NCBI GenBank assembly: GCA_015680685.1
Contig: MNCI01008058.1
Coordinates: 1 to 64,000 of the forward strand
DNA: 64,000 nucleotides
Direction of reading: 5' to 3'
Source: Gnetum montanum
Taxonomy: Eukaryota; Streptophyta; Gnetopsida; Gnetales; Gnetaceae
Below the pieces are notes generated by a model, which saw only the letters and a list, made by a program, of their open reading frames with translations, was not told where the DNA came from and did no database searches. A program made the position numbers and the translations under genes. Below are positions 11,391-22,080 of the stretch, one piece after another (positions within the stretch are counted from its first letter, which is position 1; every line of letters starts with the position of its first letter).

Positions 11391-12826
11391 CAAATTGCAA
11401 TAGTTGCAGTTCCTCAACCTTGAACCTCGAGGCCTTCATGATGAAAATGGGATTTAGAGCACCCTGGCTGATCTTACAAATCAACTAGGAACTTTGGAAA
11501 TGTAAAACATGAAAATATAAACATATCTAAATAATGCACAAATAAGAACTTTAATTCTATTGAACACAAAACTCAAAACTTAAAAATTTATTTAGAAGAG
11601 AATAAAAAATAAGTTAGAGAAATGTGTACAAAAGATGATGCTTGGATGAGAAAAATGGAGGTCCACTTGTACAAGAGTTCAAAGCCCATTGAAGTCAAGA
11701 TGATCTGCTTCACAATTTGGGTGCCAAACCACCCTTGATGCTATAGGACCTTTCTTTTCTATTGCAACCTTGGATAAAATCTCAAGGCCTAACTACTTCC
11801 ATGCTAGGGTTCAAGAGAATGTAAGTATGGGAACTTGCAAGAGCTCTTGAGTGCCTAAAAATGCCCCAAGTGTGGAATTGTGTAGATGCAAATTTCTTGT
11901 GAGTGTAGTATATTATTAAAAATGCTCAACTTGTCAAAAATGTTCAACCTTGTTTAAAAATGTTTGGAACCTATAAATGATGTTGGATTTTGGCTTTTAT
12001 AGGATATTTGGGCCATGAAAAAGGCTGCAAATTGGCTATGATTGGGTTGAAAAATGGCTGAAAATTTGATGTAATGTTGTTGCAAAATGGCTGCCCAATT
12101 TAGGTGAAATGGGTGCCCATGTTTGGGGCGGGAGGCAGGGGGTTGCTAAACATAGTAACTTATTACCCCCTTGGCCATTCCAGTTACTAAAAATAGTAAT
12201 TGGAGAACCCCCTCTATGTTGGAGATGAATCTTCCATGTTGAACTATCCACCATGCTTGTTGAAGTGGCTGGTCAATGTTGAAGTGCATAACTTGATGAA
12301 TTTTGCTTCTTGTGGCTTCCACAGTAGGGGTTTGAGTTTTCTACTCTATGGGCAAAACCTTCTTGGATGGGAGAAAAGGTTCTAGGTTGCCAAGAAACTT
12401 TCTAGACTAGGGGGAAAGTTTCCAAAATGTTCCTTTGGTTCCACATTGAAGGGAGAAAGGTTTTCAAACCTTCCACCCTTCATGATGGGGGTAGGTGAGA
12501 TCTACCCTCTGTATGTGTTTTTAGTGTAGAAAAATTTCTACCTCCCCCCCCCAATGAAACCCATCAAATTACCTTTTTTTGGAATTCCAAAAGGATTTTT
12601 TAACCCCCCAATCAAAAACATTAACACTAGGTGACTTTTTTCACTTGGGGAATGAGGCTCTGACCAGTTATGAGGCATTTTTCAGTCTCAAAAGTATAAA
12701 GTATGTGAAATTGCTGATTGTGGGTTACAATTTTCACATTTACAATGAAATTTTACCTTAGGTTCCGTGGGGTGAAAGCTACATGATGAAGATTGATTAT
12801 AACATGTAAAGTTTTGTGGTGGTTCA
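11391..12826 (-). repeat. Family-2 3' LTR (about 1.44 kb)
   Basis: Homologous to 31053-32104, 53513-54792 and the fragment at 47546-47950. The right end is fixed by comparison: in this copy and in 54792 the shared sequence continues into a purine-rich tract and 51 more shared bases, whereas at 32104 it stops at the same TTCA and changes to family-1 LTR sequence. On the minus strand it therefore begins TGAACCACC. The left end is less clear because its tip seems eroded. Confidence 0.75.
11993..12003 (-). promoter_or_regulatory. Family-2 LTR TATA box candidate
   Basis: The minus strand reads CCTATAAAAGC inside the LTR, a good plant TATA box. The other family-2 LTRs are too diverged at this point for me to confirm conservation. 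Confidence 0.45.
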
Positions 12827-12842
12827 ATGGCCCCTCTTTCTT
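12827..12842 (-). other. Family-2 polypurine tract
   Basis: Minus strand AAGAAAGAGGGGCCAT sits directly before the LTR start. The deleted relative at 54793-54808 has AATAAAGAGGAGCCAA at the same place. Confidence 0.7.
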
Positions 12843-12960
12843 GGTGTCTAGAGGATTGACTCGAGAGGCATCAACAAAGAATACAAAACACCATTGCATA
12901 TTATAACATTACAATGCATAGAGGCCACATGAGAATCAAGCTATCTAGGTCACAAATATT

Positions 12961-13045
12961 TCTAGTTTAAGGCCATGATAGGCCATGGTATTAGTTTAAG
13001 GCCCTGGCAGGTCATGATGCCAGTTTAAGATTGTAGTGGACTATT
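12961..13045. repeat. ~30-bp tandem repeat (TTTAAGGCC type), locus 1
   Basis: Three units of the type AGTTTAAGGCC-(N)-GGCCATGATGCC lie between integrase and the 3' LTR. The same unit recurs at 16753-16815 and 25912-26160 within the same element. Confidence 0.65.
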
Positions 13046-13059
13046 AAAAGTAGGCTTAC

Positions 13060-14150
13060 TTGTTGACGATATGTTAGATACATGTAGTATGGATTTAGAT
13101 AGGAATGATTAACTGGATCGGCCAACTCATTCCCATTCATGTTGGATATTCTGAATGCTCCATTTCCATAGCCTTTGGTGACAAGAAAAGGCCCTTCCTA
13201 GTTGGTTGAGAATTTATCTGCTTGCTCACAGATGGCCTTGAGGATGAGGTTTCCCTCCCTGATCTTGTGCATGGTTAGGTTATGGTGATGTTTTCACTTT
13301 TATCTCTCTTGATAGTGCTTGATGTGAGTAAGCACTTACATACCCTACTCTTGCATCAAATCTAGTATTTTTGTCCATAACTCCTTACTCTACTCATCAT
13401 TGATGAAGTCATTCAAGGATACTCAGAGCCATGGTACCTATAATTCAAGAGGTAAAACAACTTTAGAACCATAAATAAGGCTATAAAGGGTCATGCTAGT
13501 TGTAATGTGATACATTGTTCTATATGAACATAGTGCATGGATGAGCCACTCATGTCACTTCTGCTTGCTATTGTTGAGCATCTTCTTAAGCAAGTTGATG
13601 TTGGCCTTGTTGTTCACTTCTACTTGTCCATTGGCTCGGGGGTAGTAAGGTGATGAGAAATAATGCTTAATGCCTAGGTTGTGACAAATATCTTTGGTTT
13701 CTTGGCTATTGAATTGAGGTTCATTATCTGTAACTATGGTCTTGGATATGCCAAAACGAGCTACAATGTTGTCTAAGATAAACTTGTAAACTTGTTCAAA
13801 TGTGGTCTTCCTTAGGGGAATAACTTCAACCCACTGTATTCGATTATGGTGATGATGAAGCTATTCCTTGTAGTAGATTTAGGTGTTATGGATCCAATTA
13901 TATCCAACCCCCATCATTGAAACAACCATGCTATCTAGGTTGTATGCAACTTAGTTGGTGATACATGTATCGAGTTGCTATATTGTTGGCATGTGTCACA
14001 TCTATTAAGCTTCTGTAGGCAGTCATTTTCCATATGGGACCAATAGTAGCCTAACTATCTAATTTTAGCACCCATGGCTCTAGGTCCTATATGTCCACTA
14101 TAAACACCCTTTCAAAACTCCTCTAGGACTATTCTGGCTTTGGCTTTGCC
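13060..14150 (-). pseudogene. Decayed integrase of the giant element
   Basis: Integrase inserts the DNA copy into the genome. Minus-strand reading shows the zinc-binding HHCC region at about 14100-13970 (GHIGPRAMGAKIR, GYYWSHMENDC, CDTCQQ). The catalytic core follows, with WGLDIIGSITPKS, then LGIKHYFSSPYYPRANGQVE with the conserved PxxNGQxE motif near 13650-13620. A C-terminal part near 13200-13080 reads EGPFLVTKGYGNGAFRIS. Stops occur at Gln, Trp and Arg positions. The domain order and the GYYW and YYPRANGQVE motifs are typical of Ty3/gypsy integrase. It follows the second RNase H directly, as expected. Confidence 0.75.
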
Positions 14151-14459
14151 TAAGCACTTTAGGAGTATGCCATCATAGGACCATTGACATAATGTGTTAT
14201 CACCTATGATGATATACTACTTTGCCCACTTGCATATGACATCTTTTTGAGAAGTAGTTAGGCCTTGTGATTTTAATATCATCATACCACTCCTTGGAAG
14301 GAGTGGTATGAATGATGGCTACAAAGGTATCCTTAATGTTATGTGTAATGGGAGTAGTGCAGTCCATAGTTAAGGTGTGCAACTTGCTACATCTAGTGTC
14401 ACACTAAGGAATAATGTTGCAATTTCATTAGCTATGGTTTTTTTGTTTCAAGGTATGTG

Positions 14460-14864
14460 TTGGATATCAATGTCTATGAATTGTTGTAGTAATTACTTTC
14501 CTAGGTCACCATAAGGTTGTAAGTGCTTAGCTTTGCATGCATAGACTTTGGTTACTTATTTAATGATGAGTTGTAAATTACCTTTGATGACTAGGAGTCT
14601 AATTCCTATGTCACTAGCTACCTTCATCCCTCTGAGCAGACATTTATATTCTGCTATGTTGTTGGTACATAGGAACTTGAAATGATAGGCAAATGATTGG
14701 ATTTCACTAGATGGGAATGTTATGATGGTAGTAGCACTAGCCCCATGGGTGGTTGAAGCTTTGTCAAAGTTCATGACTACCTCATAACACTTAGGTACTT
14801 GGCTAATTATGTTAATGTGTTCATCAAGGAACTTAGGATCTATGGCTACTTGGTCATCAAGCAA
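14460..14864 (-). pseudogene. Archaeal-type RNase H (aRNH) of a Tat-lineage element
   Basis: After the ordinary RNase H a second RNase H fold is readable. FDKAS (14768-14754) carries the first catalytic Asp. CTNNIAEYKCLLRGMK carries the catalytic Glu, with the NNxAEY motif diagnostic of the aRNH acquired by Tat elements. SDIGIRLLVIKGNLQLIIK follows, where GNLQL stands for the usual GDSQL, so the second catalytic Asp is changed to Asn. Downstream, near 14500-14440, the reading is diverged, with an IPRNKKTIANEIA-type end. The presence of this domain between RNase H and integrase places the element in the Tat lineage. It is decayed but unusually open for about 100 codons. Confidence 0.75.
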
Positions 14865-15400
14865 TGAAACTATGAGCTATATGACTATAGCTTGACCTTT
14901 TGTTGAGGATTGAGAGATGTAATGGAGGTCAAATTCTATAGTTATGGCTTTCCATTGAGATATATGGCTACTTTTATAGATGTTGGTTGTTATGCCTCTG
15001 AGTATGTTGTTCTTGCAAATTACATTGACTTAGCTTCTAAAGAGGTAGTATCTCCATTTCTTCAGAGAGAAGACTAGTGTTAGACAATGCTTCTCCACTT
15101 CAGTGAATTAGGCCTCATGGGCTACTAACACAGGACTAAGGTATTTTATAGGCATTTTGGCTTTTTCATCACATTTCTAACAGAGTTGAGAGGTAATGGA
15201 TGTATCAAAAATGACAAGATAAATGTAAAATAGTTTACCTTCTTGTAGAGGATAGACTGTAGGTAGCTGTGTTAATTCTTGCTTAATGTTTTCAAAGGCT
15301 TCTTGGCATTGAGCCATCAGCTCATAGTGAGCTTGTTTCTTAAGCAAGTGGTCCGTGGGCTATAACTTATCCATAAGCATGGTGATAAACCTATGAATAA
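14865..15400 (-). pseudogene. Decayed ordinary gypsy RNase H
   Basis: Minus-strand reading shows AFENIKQELTQLP, then PIKYLSPVL and EVEKHCLTLVFSLKKWRYYL, SSHISQWKAITIEFDLHY and KGQAIVI. These correspond to the usual gypsy blocks (IYYISRTL, YTxxEKxxLALVFAxxKLRHYL, RxAKWxLxLxEFDIxY, KGQALADFLA). Stops replace Gln and Trp. It sits between RT and the second RNase H domain, the order expected for Tat elements. Confidence 0.7.
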
Positions 15401-15429
15401 ACTATAGTCTACATTGTAATCCTTGAAGC

Positions 15430-16560
15430 TCTTTAAGGTTGGTTGGTGTTTCCAATTTGGATATGACCTTAACCTTATTAAGATCTATGCATATCCCTAC
15501 CTCAGAGATTATAAAGCCAAGAATCTTACCAATCTTGATGCCAAAGACATACTTCTTAGGATTGAGCCTAAGCTCATATTTGAGACATTGTTTAACACTA
15601 GATTTAGGTCATTGGCTATTTTAGAGTTCACAACTATGTCATCTACATAATCATTAAGCAAACCTAACATGTAATCACTGAAGATATAGGTCATGGCTCT
15701 TTAGTATGTCACTCCAACATTCTTAAGGCTAAATGGCATCATGGTATAATAAAAATTACTCCATGGGGTCATAAAGCTAAGTTGGTGCTCTAGGTTGATC
15801 CTAATTTGATTATATCTAGAGAGTCCATCCATAAAGGACAACAAGGCATGTCGAGTTGTAGTATCAATAAGTTGATCAATACCAGGCAAAGAAAAGTCAT
15901 CCTTGATGGTCACTTTATTTAGGTCTTGAAAATCAATGTGAATATGGATACTTACATTTTTCTTAGGGACTACCACTATGTTGGACACCCATTCTGCATA
16001 ATCAACAACCCTAATGAAACTTGCTTGGTAGAGCTTTGAAATTTCATCATGAACTACCAAGGCCAAATTAGGTCTAATCTTATGCACTTTTTGCTTAACT
16101 GGTCTAATGCTAGGGTCTAGTATGATGTTGTGCTAGATTAGACATGGATCTAGGCCAGGCATATCTTCATGTGATCAAGAAAACATCTTAATGCTATATT
16201 GTAAGACTTTAGTGATGTCTACGACACATTGAGGTTCTAGTGAGGAACTTAGTTTAAGGGCTTTCTCCTCACCATTGTGTGTTGTGATAGGAACCTCAAC
16301 TAAATGGTTTTTAGTTATGTCTCTTGATTCTAAGTCAAGGGTTTTGACTAGGTTTTCAGGCCATTCTAGAGGTTTCTCTGTTGAGGCTATATGTTCTACA
16401 AGACTCTCAAGCTCAAAATCTAGGAAATCATAATTGATACACCATTTAATATCATTGTGAGGTCCATGTAGATACAAAGGTAAAATAATTTGCTCCCAAG
16501 TATTGATGATTTAATCCTACATATCAACCAAAAGCATATTAAGTGGCACTTGGGTAAAAG
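15430..16560 (-). pseudogene. Decayed reverse transcriptase of the giant element
   Basis: Reverse transcriptase copies the element RNA. An upstream spacer is readable from about 16560 to 16180. The RT domain (16087-15701) has VVPKKNVSIHIHIDFQDLN, DDFSLPGIDQLID and LLSFMDGLSRYNQIRI, matching the gypsy fingers/palm blocks, then PWSNFYYTMMPFSLKN. After a frame change, the catalytic YVDDIVV lies at 15649-15629, within an open stretch 15694-15509. The spacer part (16200-16340) is duplicated in the deleted relative near 55960-56110. No protease precedes it; that is 10 kb away at 26.6 kb. Confidence 0.8.
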
Positions 16561-16752
16561 TAAATAAATAATGTTAATATGCCTTAAAACATATCCAAAT
16601 CTAATGTAGTTAAGGCCATCCAAGATCATTAATGAGATGAGGTTAATTTAGAAAAGTATAATAGAGGTGAAAAAAGGTTACATAAAGGTCAAACAAGGGA
16701 GAATATAAGGAGTAAGACTACAAATGATCAATAAAGGTCATAATTTCACCAA

Positions 16753-16815
16753 TTTAAGGCCTTAGTGGGCCATGATGTCAGTTTAAGGCCTTAGCCGGCC
16801 ATGGTCATATGGTGT
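16753..16815. repeat. ~30-bp tandem repeat (TTTAAGGCC type), locus 2
   Basis: Two units just upstream (minus sense) of the RT spacer. With locus 3 at 25912-26160 they bracket the ~9-kb stretch that separates RT from protease. Confidence 0.6.
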
Positions 16816-17369
16816 CAAATGGTGGTTAGGGAAGGTGAAACCCCACTATTTAATACCATTTAAAGGCCACAAAGAAGGCAAATAGATCTATAATAAGATA
16901 AAAAAAGAACATATAGAGCTGTATAGAGGCCATAGAAGGTTAGCTACATCCATAAGGCAACATATGTCTAAAGAATAAGCTAAAGCATTACATAATAAGT
17001 CAAAAATGAAGTAAAAGAGCCTATATATGATAAAATTTGATTAATATAGGTAAAAAATGATCAATTTTTTCTAGTTTTTGTCTTAGTGGGGCCATGTTTT
17101 GAGGCTACAAGGCTATTAGGTGAGTTTAGACATCAATCATGATTTTTTTGGGCTATCTATATCCAAAAATAAAGTGCCTTGAGGTTCCACGTTGAGCTTA
17201 GGGTAGAAACAAGGACCCTTAGTATGGAGACTAAGGAAAATATGTTTTAGAATGCTCAAAGGTCCAAAATTAAGGTTTTAGGACCTCACCAAGGTAGTGT
17301 AGGATTAGATCCATTAAAAGTGGGCTTCCTTGAGGTTTATAAAGGCCATAAAGTAGGTTTTGAAGCCTT
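16816..17369. other. No gene recognised
   Basis: AT-rich sequence with scattered AAGGTCA/GGCCATA words akin to the flanking tandem repeat. No frame worth reporting. Confidence 0.3.
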
Positions 17370-20300
17370 CCTCCCTTGTTTCCACACTAGCTAGTGTGGA
17401 AAAGAGGTGGGTTAGCATGGGGAAACAAAATAAAAGCAAAAATAAATTCAAACATGATAAAAAAGGTAGCTAGAGTCTAGATCTAGAACTTATGCATCTC
17501 TTGGCTTGCTTCTGAGGTAATTTGAGGCTATTTTGAGTGTCAATAGATGTTGAAATGGCTTCCCCACCTTCTTCCATGCTAGATACAGTATACTCATCAT
17601 GGAAAAATAGGGGGATAATTAATTAATTAAATTAGATTGGTTTTGAAGAACTTTGACTAGGTTTCTAGGTTTCTAGGGCTATAGACTTTAATTCTGCAAG
17701 TTTCTGGCTAATTTTGGGCATGTTTGAAGGCTGTTTAAGGGTACTTAATGTTTTCCCTCCATATTTGCACGTTGTGGAAGTTACTCTAGCATGGAAGAAT
17801 GTTGTGAATGTGTTTTGGAGGTTGGGAAAAATTTAGACAAGTAAAATCTTGAGGCTATGAGATCTTGGGTTTCTCTGGTGAAGATCTTTGGTTTCCAGGA
17901 GTGTCATCTTGCCCCAAAACTGGAAAAGCAACTTTTTCCCCTTGTTTCCATGTTGAGGAAGTTAGTCAAGTGTGGAGGAAGCAAGGATCTTAGATTTAGG
18001 CCAATTCATGTCACAATTGATAGTGCATGTTACCTCTCAAGGTTTCCAGGATCAAGGCCTATGGATCTATGTCAAAATTGAATAGTTTTGAGTATCATTA
18101 AGTGGTCTTTTAGCTTCCCCCATTCTTCCACACTAGGAATAGAAGGCTCAACATGGAAAATAAGGGGGACTAGATTTTTGACCAATTTTAACCTCAATTA
18201 ACTTTGTATGTCAACCTCTGAGTATGCTAGGATCAAGGGCTATGGATCTATGTCAAAATTGAATAGTTTTGAGTATCATTAAGTGGTCTTTTAGCTTCCC
18301 CCCTTCTTCCACACTAGGGATAGAAGGCTCAACATGGAAAATAAGGAGGAGTGGAATTTTGACCAACTTTGACCTCAATCAACTTTACATGTTAACCTTC
18401 AGGGCCATCGGTATCGAGGACTAGGGGCTAATGTCAAGTTTTGAAAATTTTGAGTATCCCTCGGTGGTTTTCTAGCTTCCCTCTCGTCTTCCACACTGGG
18501 GATAGAAGTATTAGTATGGAAAATAAGGAGTAGATTTTTGAACAATTTTGACCTGAATTGCCTTTACATGTCAACCTACAAGGCCACTGGGCTTGAGGAT
18601 TAGGGTCTGGTATTAAGTTTTGATAATTTTGGGCTAATTTCGACCATGCATGTAGGTTTCCTAGGTTGTCGATGATACCTAACACCATATAATGTTAAAA
18701 TTTAGTTATTTCAAGGTTTATAAGTAGTTTTTTAGACTTTCAAACATTTTCCATGTTGGGGCTTCCATGCTCAGCATGGAAAATTTTGGAAGAAGATTTT
18801 TGATCATGTTTGGCCACTCCTAGGCATGTATGTAGGCTTCGTAGGTTTGTGGTGATTATGGCTGTTACATGATGTTAACATTTCATTGTTTCAAGGTTGA
18901 CAAGGCATTTTTTGAACTTCCCACCATTTTTTCATGTTAGGGCTTTCATGCTTAGTGTGGAAAATTGGGGGAAAATATTTTTGATCATTTTTGACCAATT
19001 TTGGTCATGCATGTAGGCCCCTAAGGTTGCCGATGTTGCCTAATACCATTTTGCATTGAAATTTGAGTGTTTCAAGGGTCATAAGCCATTTTTTGGACTT
19101 TCCATCCTTTTTCCATTCTAGGGCTTCCATTCTTAGCATGGAAAATTGGGGGGAAAGCATTTTTTGGTCATTTTTATTGATCTGGCCATGCATGAGTGCT
19201 CATAGGGTTGCTAACATTGGTCATCAATGTCTAAGGTCAAGATCTTGTTGTTTTGGATGTTATGAGAGGGGTTTTAGGCTTCCCTCATTTTTTCCATGCT
19301 GACAGTGGAAGGCTAAGCATGGAAAAGGTCCCTTGAATCAATAAATTTAGATCTAGGCTAGATATATAGCTGATTGACCATGCATGTTGACCTCCAGGGT
19401 TGCTAGTGTCGATGGTTAATGTTGGATGTTAAGATTTGATAGTTTTGAGGCTTCTAAGAGCATAATACAACTTTTTTCCTTTCTTCCACATTGGAAGTAG
19501 TGACCCTAATGTCGATGAGAGGGGGAGGTAATAGATTTTATCATTTAAGTCATTTTTGGCTTTTGGAAGCTTTGGAGGGTTTTGGTAGGATCTAGGGGTC
19601 ACCAGGCATCAAGAAATGGTCATTAGGTCATCAACTTAGGTCATTTTTTGCTTTCTCTCATATTTTCATGTTGAGGGTAAAAGGATCAACATGGAAGAAA
19701 TCTCCCCTAACATGGAAAACACCAAAATCTAGGTTTTAACTAGTTTTGACTATTTTCGACTAGGTTTGGTGAGGTTTTGAGGTTGCCAGAGATGCTTGGA
19801 GGGGTTTTAGGTTATGTTGGGCCTACTTTGGGGTCAAAGTTTTGCTAGATGAGTGTTGGAATGCAAGAGTGAGTGTCACCCCCATTCTTCCATGCTAGGT
19901 ACTATTACCCTAGCATGGAAGTCCATGGTACTTAGCCATTCTCATGTTTTGTCTAAATTTAGAAACTTGTGGTTGAAAAAGGTAAGTATGGGTTACTAAA
20001 AATAGAAAGATATTGTAATGTTAATTAATTTGTAGAAGAATGAACATGTTTCCATGCTAGGCATGGTATTCCTAGTGTGGATGCATAGGGGTAAGGTTGC
20101 CTTAATGTTTTAAGTGCCAAAATTAGTAAAAATCTTAACGTTGTGTAGGTTGTAGCCCATAACCCAAAAATTTAAAATTTTAAAAAGTAGATTTGTTTCA
20201 CCCACTAAAACCAATGTGAACTAAACTTTCCCCCCTTTTTCTTTAGTTTACTTGAAGTCATGGTGCACTGAATTAGCAGCTTGGATTTTGTTTAGGTTTA

Positions 20301-20440
20301 GGTGGATTTTATAAGTGAAAATTTGCAAATTTTGATCATAATTATCATTTTTTAGCAACAATGCATTGGAGGAGAGATTTGACAAATATTCTTGTGGTAT
20401 CCACAACTATCTTTAGTGTGGAAGCCCCCCATCTCCCCTA
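17370..20440. repeat. ~180-bp satellite-like array with an inverted repeat in each unit
   Basis: A CTTCCA(T/C)-(8-25 nt)-(A/T)GCATGGAA-type inverted repeat recurs at about 17372, 17567, 17755, 17938, 18118, 18299, 18485, 18745, 18928, 19108, 19286, 19484, 19662, 19886, 20046 and more weakly 20400. Most spacings are 178-198 bp. The units at 18061-18240 and 18241-18420 are nearly identical; the others are diverged and share a TTTGACC-(N)-CATGCATGT-AGG block between hairpins. No protein frame is shared by the units. It lies between RT and protease of the giant element and upstream of the plus-strand gene at 22.1-25.5 kb. Related hairpin words occur in the leader at 30.0-31.0 kb. Confidence 0.75.
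19887..19921. repeat. Perfect 13-bp hairpin in the satellite
   Basis: CTTCCATGCTAGG pairs with CCTAGCATGGAAG across a 9-nt loop. This is the best-preserved copy of the inverted repeat that marks the units of the 17.4-20.4 kb array. Confidence 0.85.
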
Positions 20441-20716
20441 CAATTAGCATAGAACTCCCATCTTCCCTTTCTCAACATTGAGCCTATCATGCCACCAAAA
20501 TAGAGAGGAGGAAAGAGCAAGAACCACACAATCTAGAGGATGGATTAGTGCTTTAGGGAGTTATCAAAGTTTCCAAGGCCTATTTCAATACAATTCCCAT
20601 CTATCATTGATCCAAGGTAGGAAATTCTACCTATTTTTGTCTTTATTTTTCATGGTTTTTTCTAGTTTTTTTCCTTCCAAGTTTTAGGGCCATTTTTTTT
20701 AGATCTACTTCATTTA

Positions 20717-20767
20717 GGAGGGGGGTGGGGGCGGTGGGGGGGTAGGGTGGGGGGGAAGGGGTGGGGT
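20717..20767 (+). repeat. G-run tract
   Basis: Consecutive runs of three to eight Gs separated by one to a few bases on the plus strand. The tract could fold into a G-quadruplex. Confidence 0.6.
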
Positions 20768-21689
20768 TAAGTCAAAATTCTGATAAAATCCCACCTCCTA
20801 TTTTGGCTACTCCCATGTAGATCTATAGTTTTTTTTATTGCTTTAGCTTTTGTAGATTTGATTTTAAAAATAGGCTTGGTTGTTTTGTGCTTTTTTCTCA
20901 AAATCTTGGGGTATGGCCAATTTTTTCAGATCTAGGCCTTAGGATTTATTAAAATTAAATTTTAACAAAATCTCGCCCCATTATTTTAATGTGAATTTAA
21001 ATGGGTTTGGCTATTTTGACTATTTTAATGGCTATATGAAATTTAGGCTTTGGGATTTTTGAAGTTTTGTTATGAAAAAGCAAGACAAGGTGCGTATTTT
21101 TTCTTGGTAAAATAGCTACATATTTTTGAAATTAAAGGTTATGGGTTTTTAGCCCTTTGTTTAAGCTTCTTAATGGCTATTTTTTATTTAATCTATCTTT
21201 AAAATGTGGGAGTTATGGCTATTTTCCTAATGTTGCATACTTAGGTTGTTTGTGCTACTTTTGTAATTTCATGTAGATATGTGAAATTTTCATAAGAAAA
21301 AAACTAGGATTTTGCTATTTTTTAGTCATGAATACATAGGATTTTGCTTCATCTTTTTAATGGAGGTGGAATCACTGTGATTGGATTTAAAATGAGTTTT
21401 ATATGATTTTTTTGCTAAGGTTGTGTAGATCATGGCATTGGCTTCATGGCTTTTTCTAAGTTTATCATGCTTTTTCCAAATTTCTGCATAGTTTAGATAT
21501 TTTTCCCAAATTTATGCATGCTTTACATAATTTAGATGCTTTTTCTATACTTATGCTTGCTTTTGTCCAAATTTATGCACAATTAGGTTCTTTTTCTAAA
21601 TTTATGTATAATTTAGACTAAGACATAGTTCTGGTCATAACATTTTTGGTTATAAAGGCTATAAAATATGGTATCAATGTTTTTATGGA
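20768..21689. other. T-rich noncoding stretch
   Basis: No gene. It carries repeats of an AATTTATGCA-(N)-TTTAGATGCTTTTTC word between 21460 and 21610. It could be upstream or intron sequence of the plus-strand gene that follows. Confidence 0.35.
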
Positions 21690-22080
21690 ATTTCTCAAGC
21701 TAATTTAGATAAACACTTAAGTGCTTTTTACAGAAGCTAATTTCACCTTTGACTTAGGGAGTTTTCTTTAAATTTGTAAAGAAATTCCAATTGGTCATAA
21801 TGCAAGGTTATGGAAGGTTGTGATGAAATTACTTAGACTAATTCAGAAAAACACCTTAGAGCTTTTTACAAAGGCCAATTTCATGTTTGACTAGATGTTC
21901 TATCTAAATTTGCTAAGTAACTCTAATAGGCCATAATGCTTTTGCTTTGAAAGGTTGTAATAGTGCCTTTTTATGGAATTTATTAAGCTTATTAGATAAA
22001 CACCTTATAGCTTTTTATAGAGGCTAATTGCACCTTTGGCTTGATGTTTTCCTAACCTATTAAGAAATTCTAATTCGTTA
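21690..22080. repeat. Tandem repeat of about 140-150 bp, three units
   Basis: A block reading (A/G)AACACCTTA-(N)-GCTTTTTACA-(N)-GCTAATTTCACCTTTGACTT recurs with starts near 21722, 21858 and 22010. The intervening AAATTC(C/T)AATTGGTCATAATGC part is also repeated. Confidence 0.65.
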
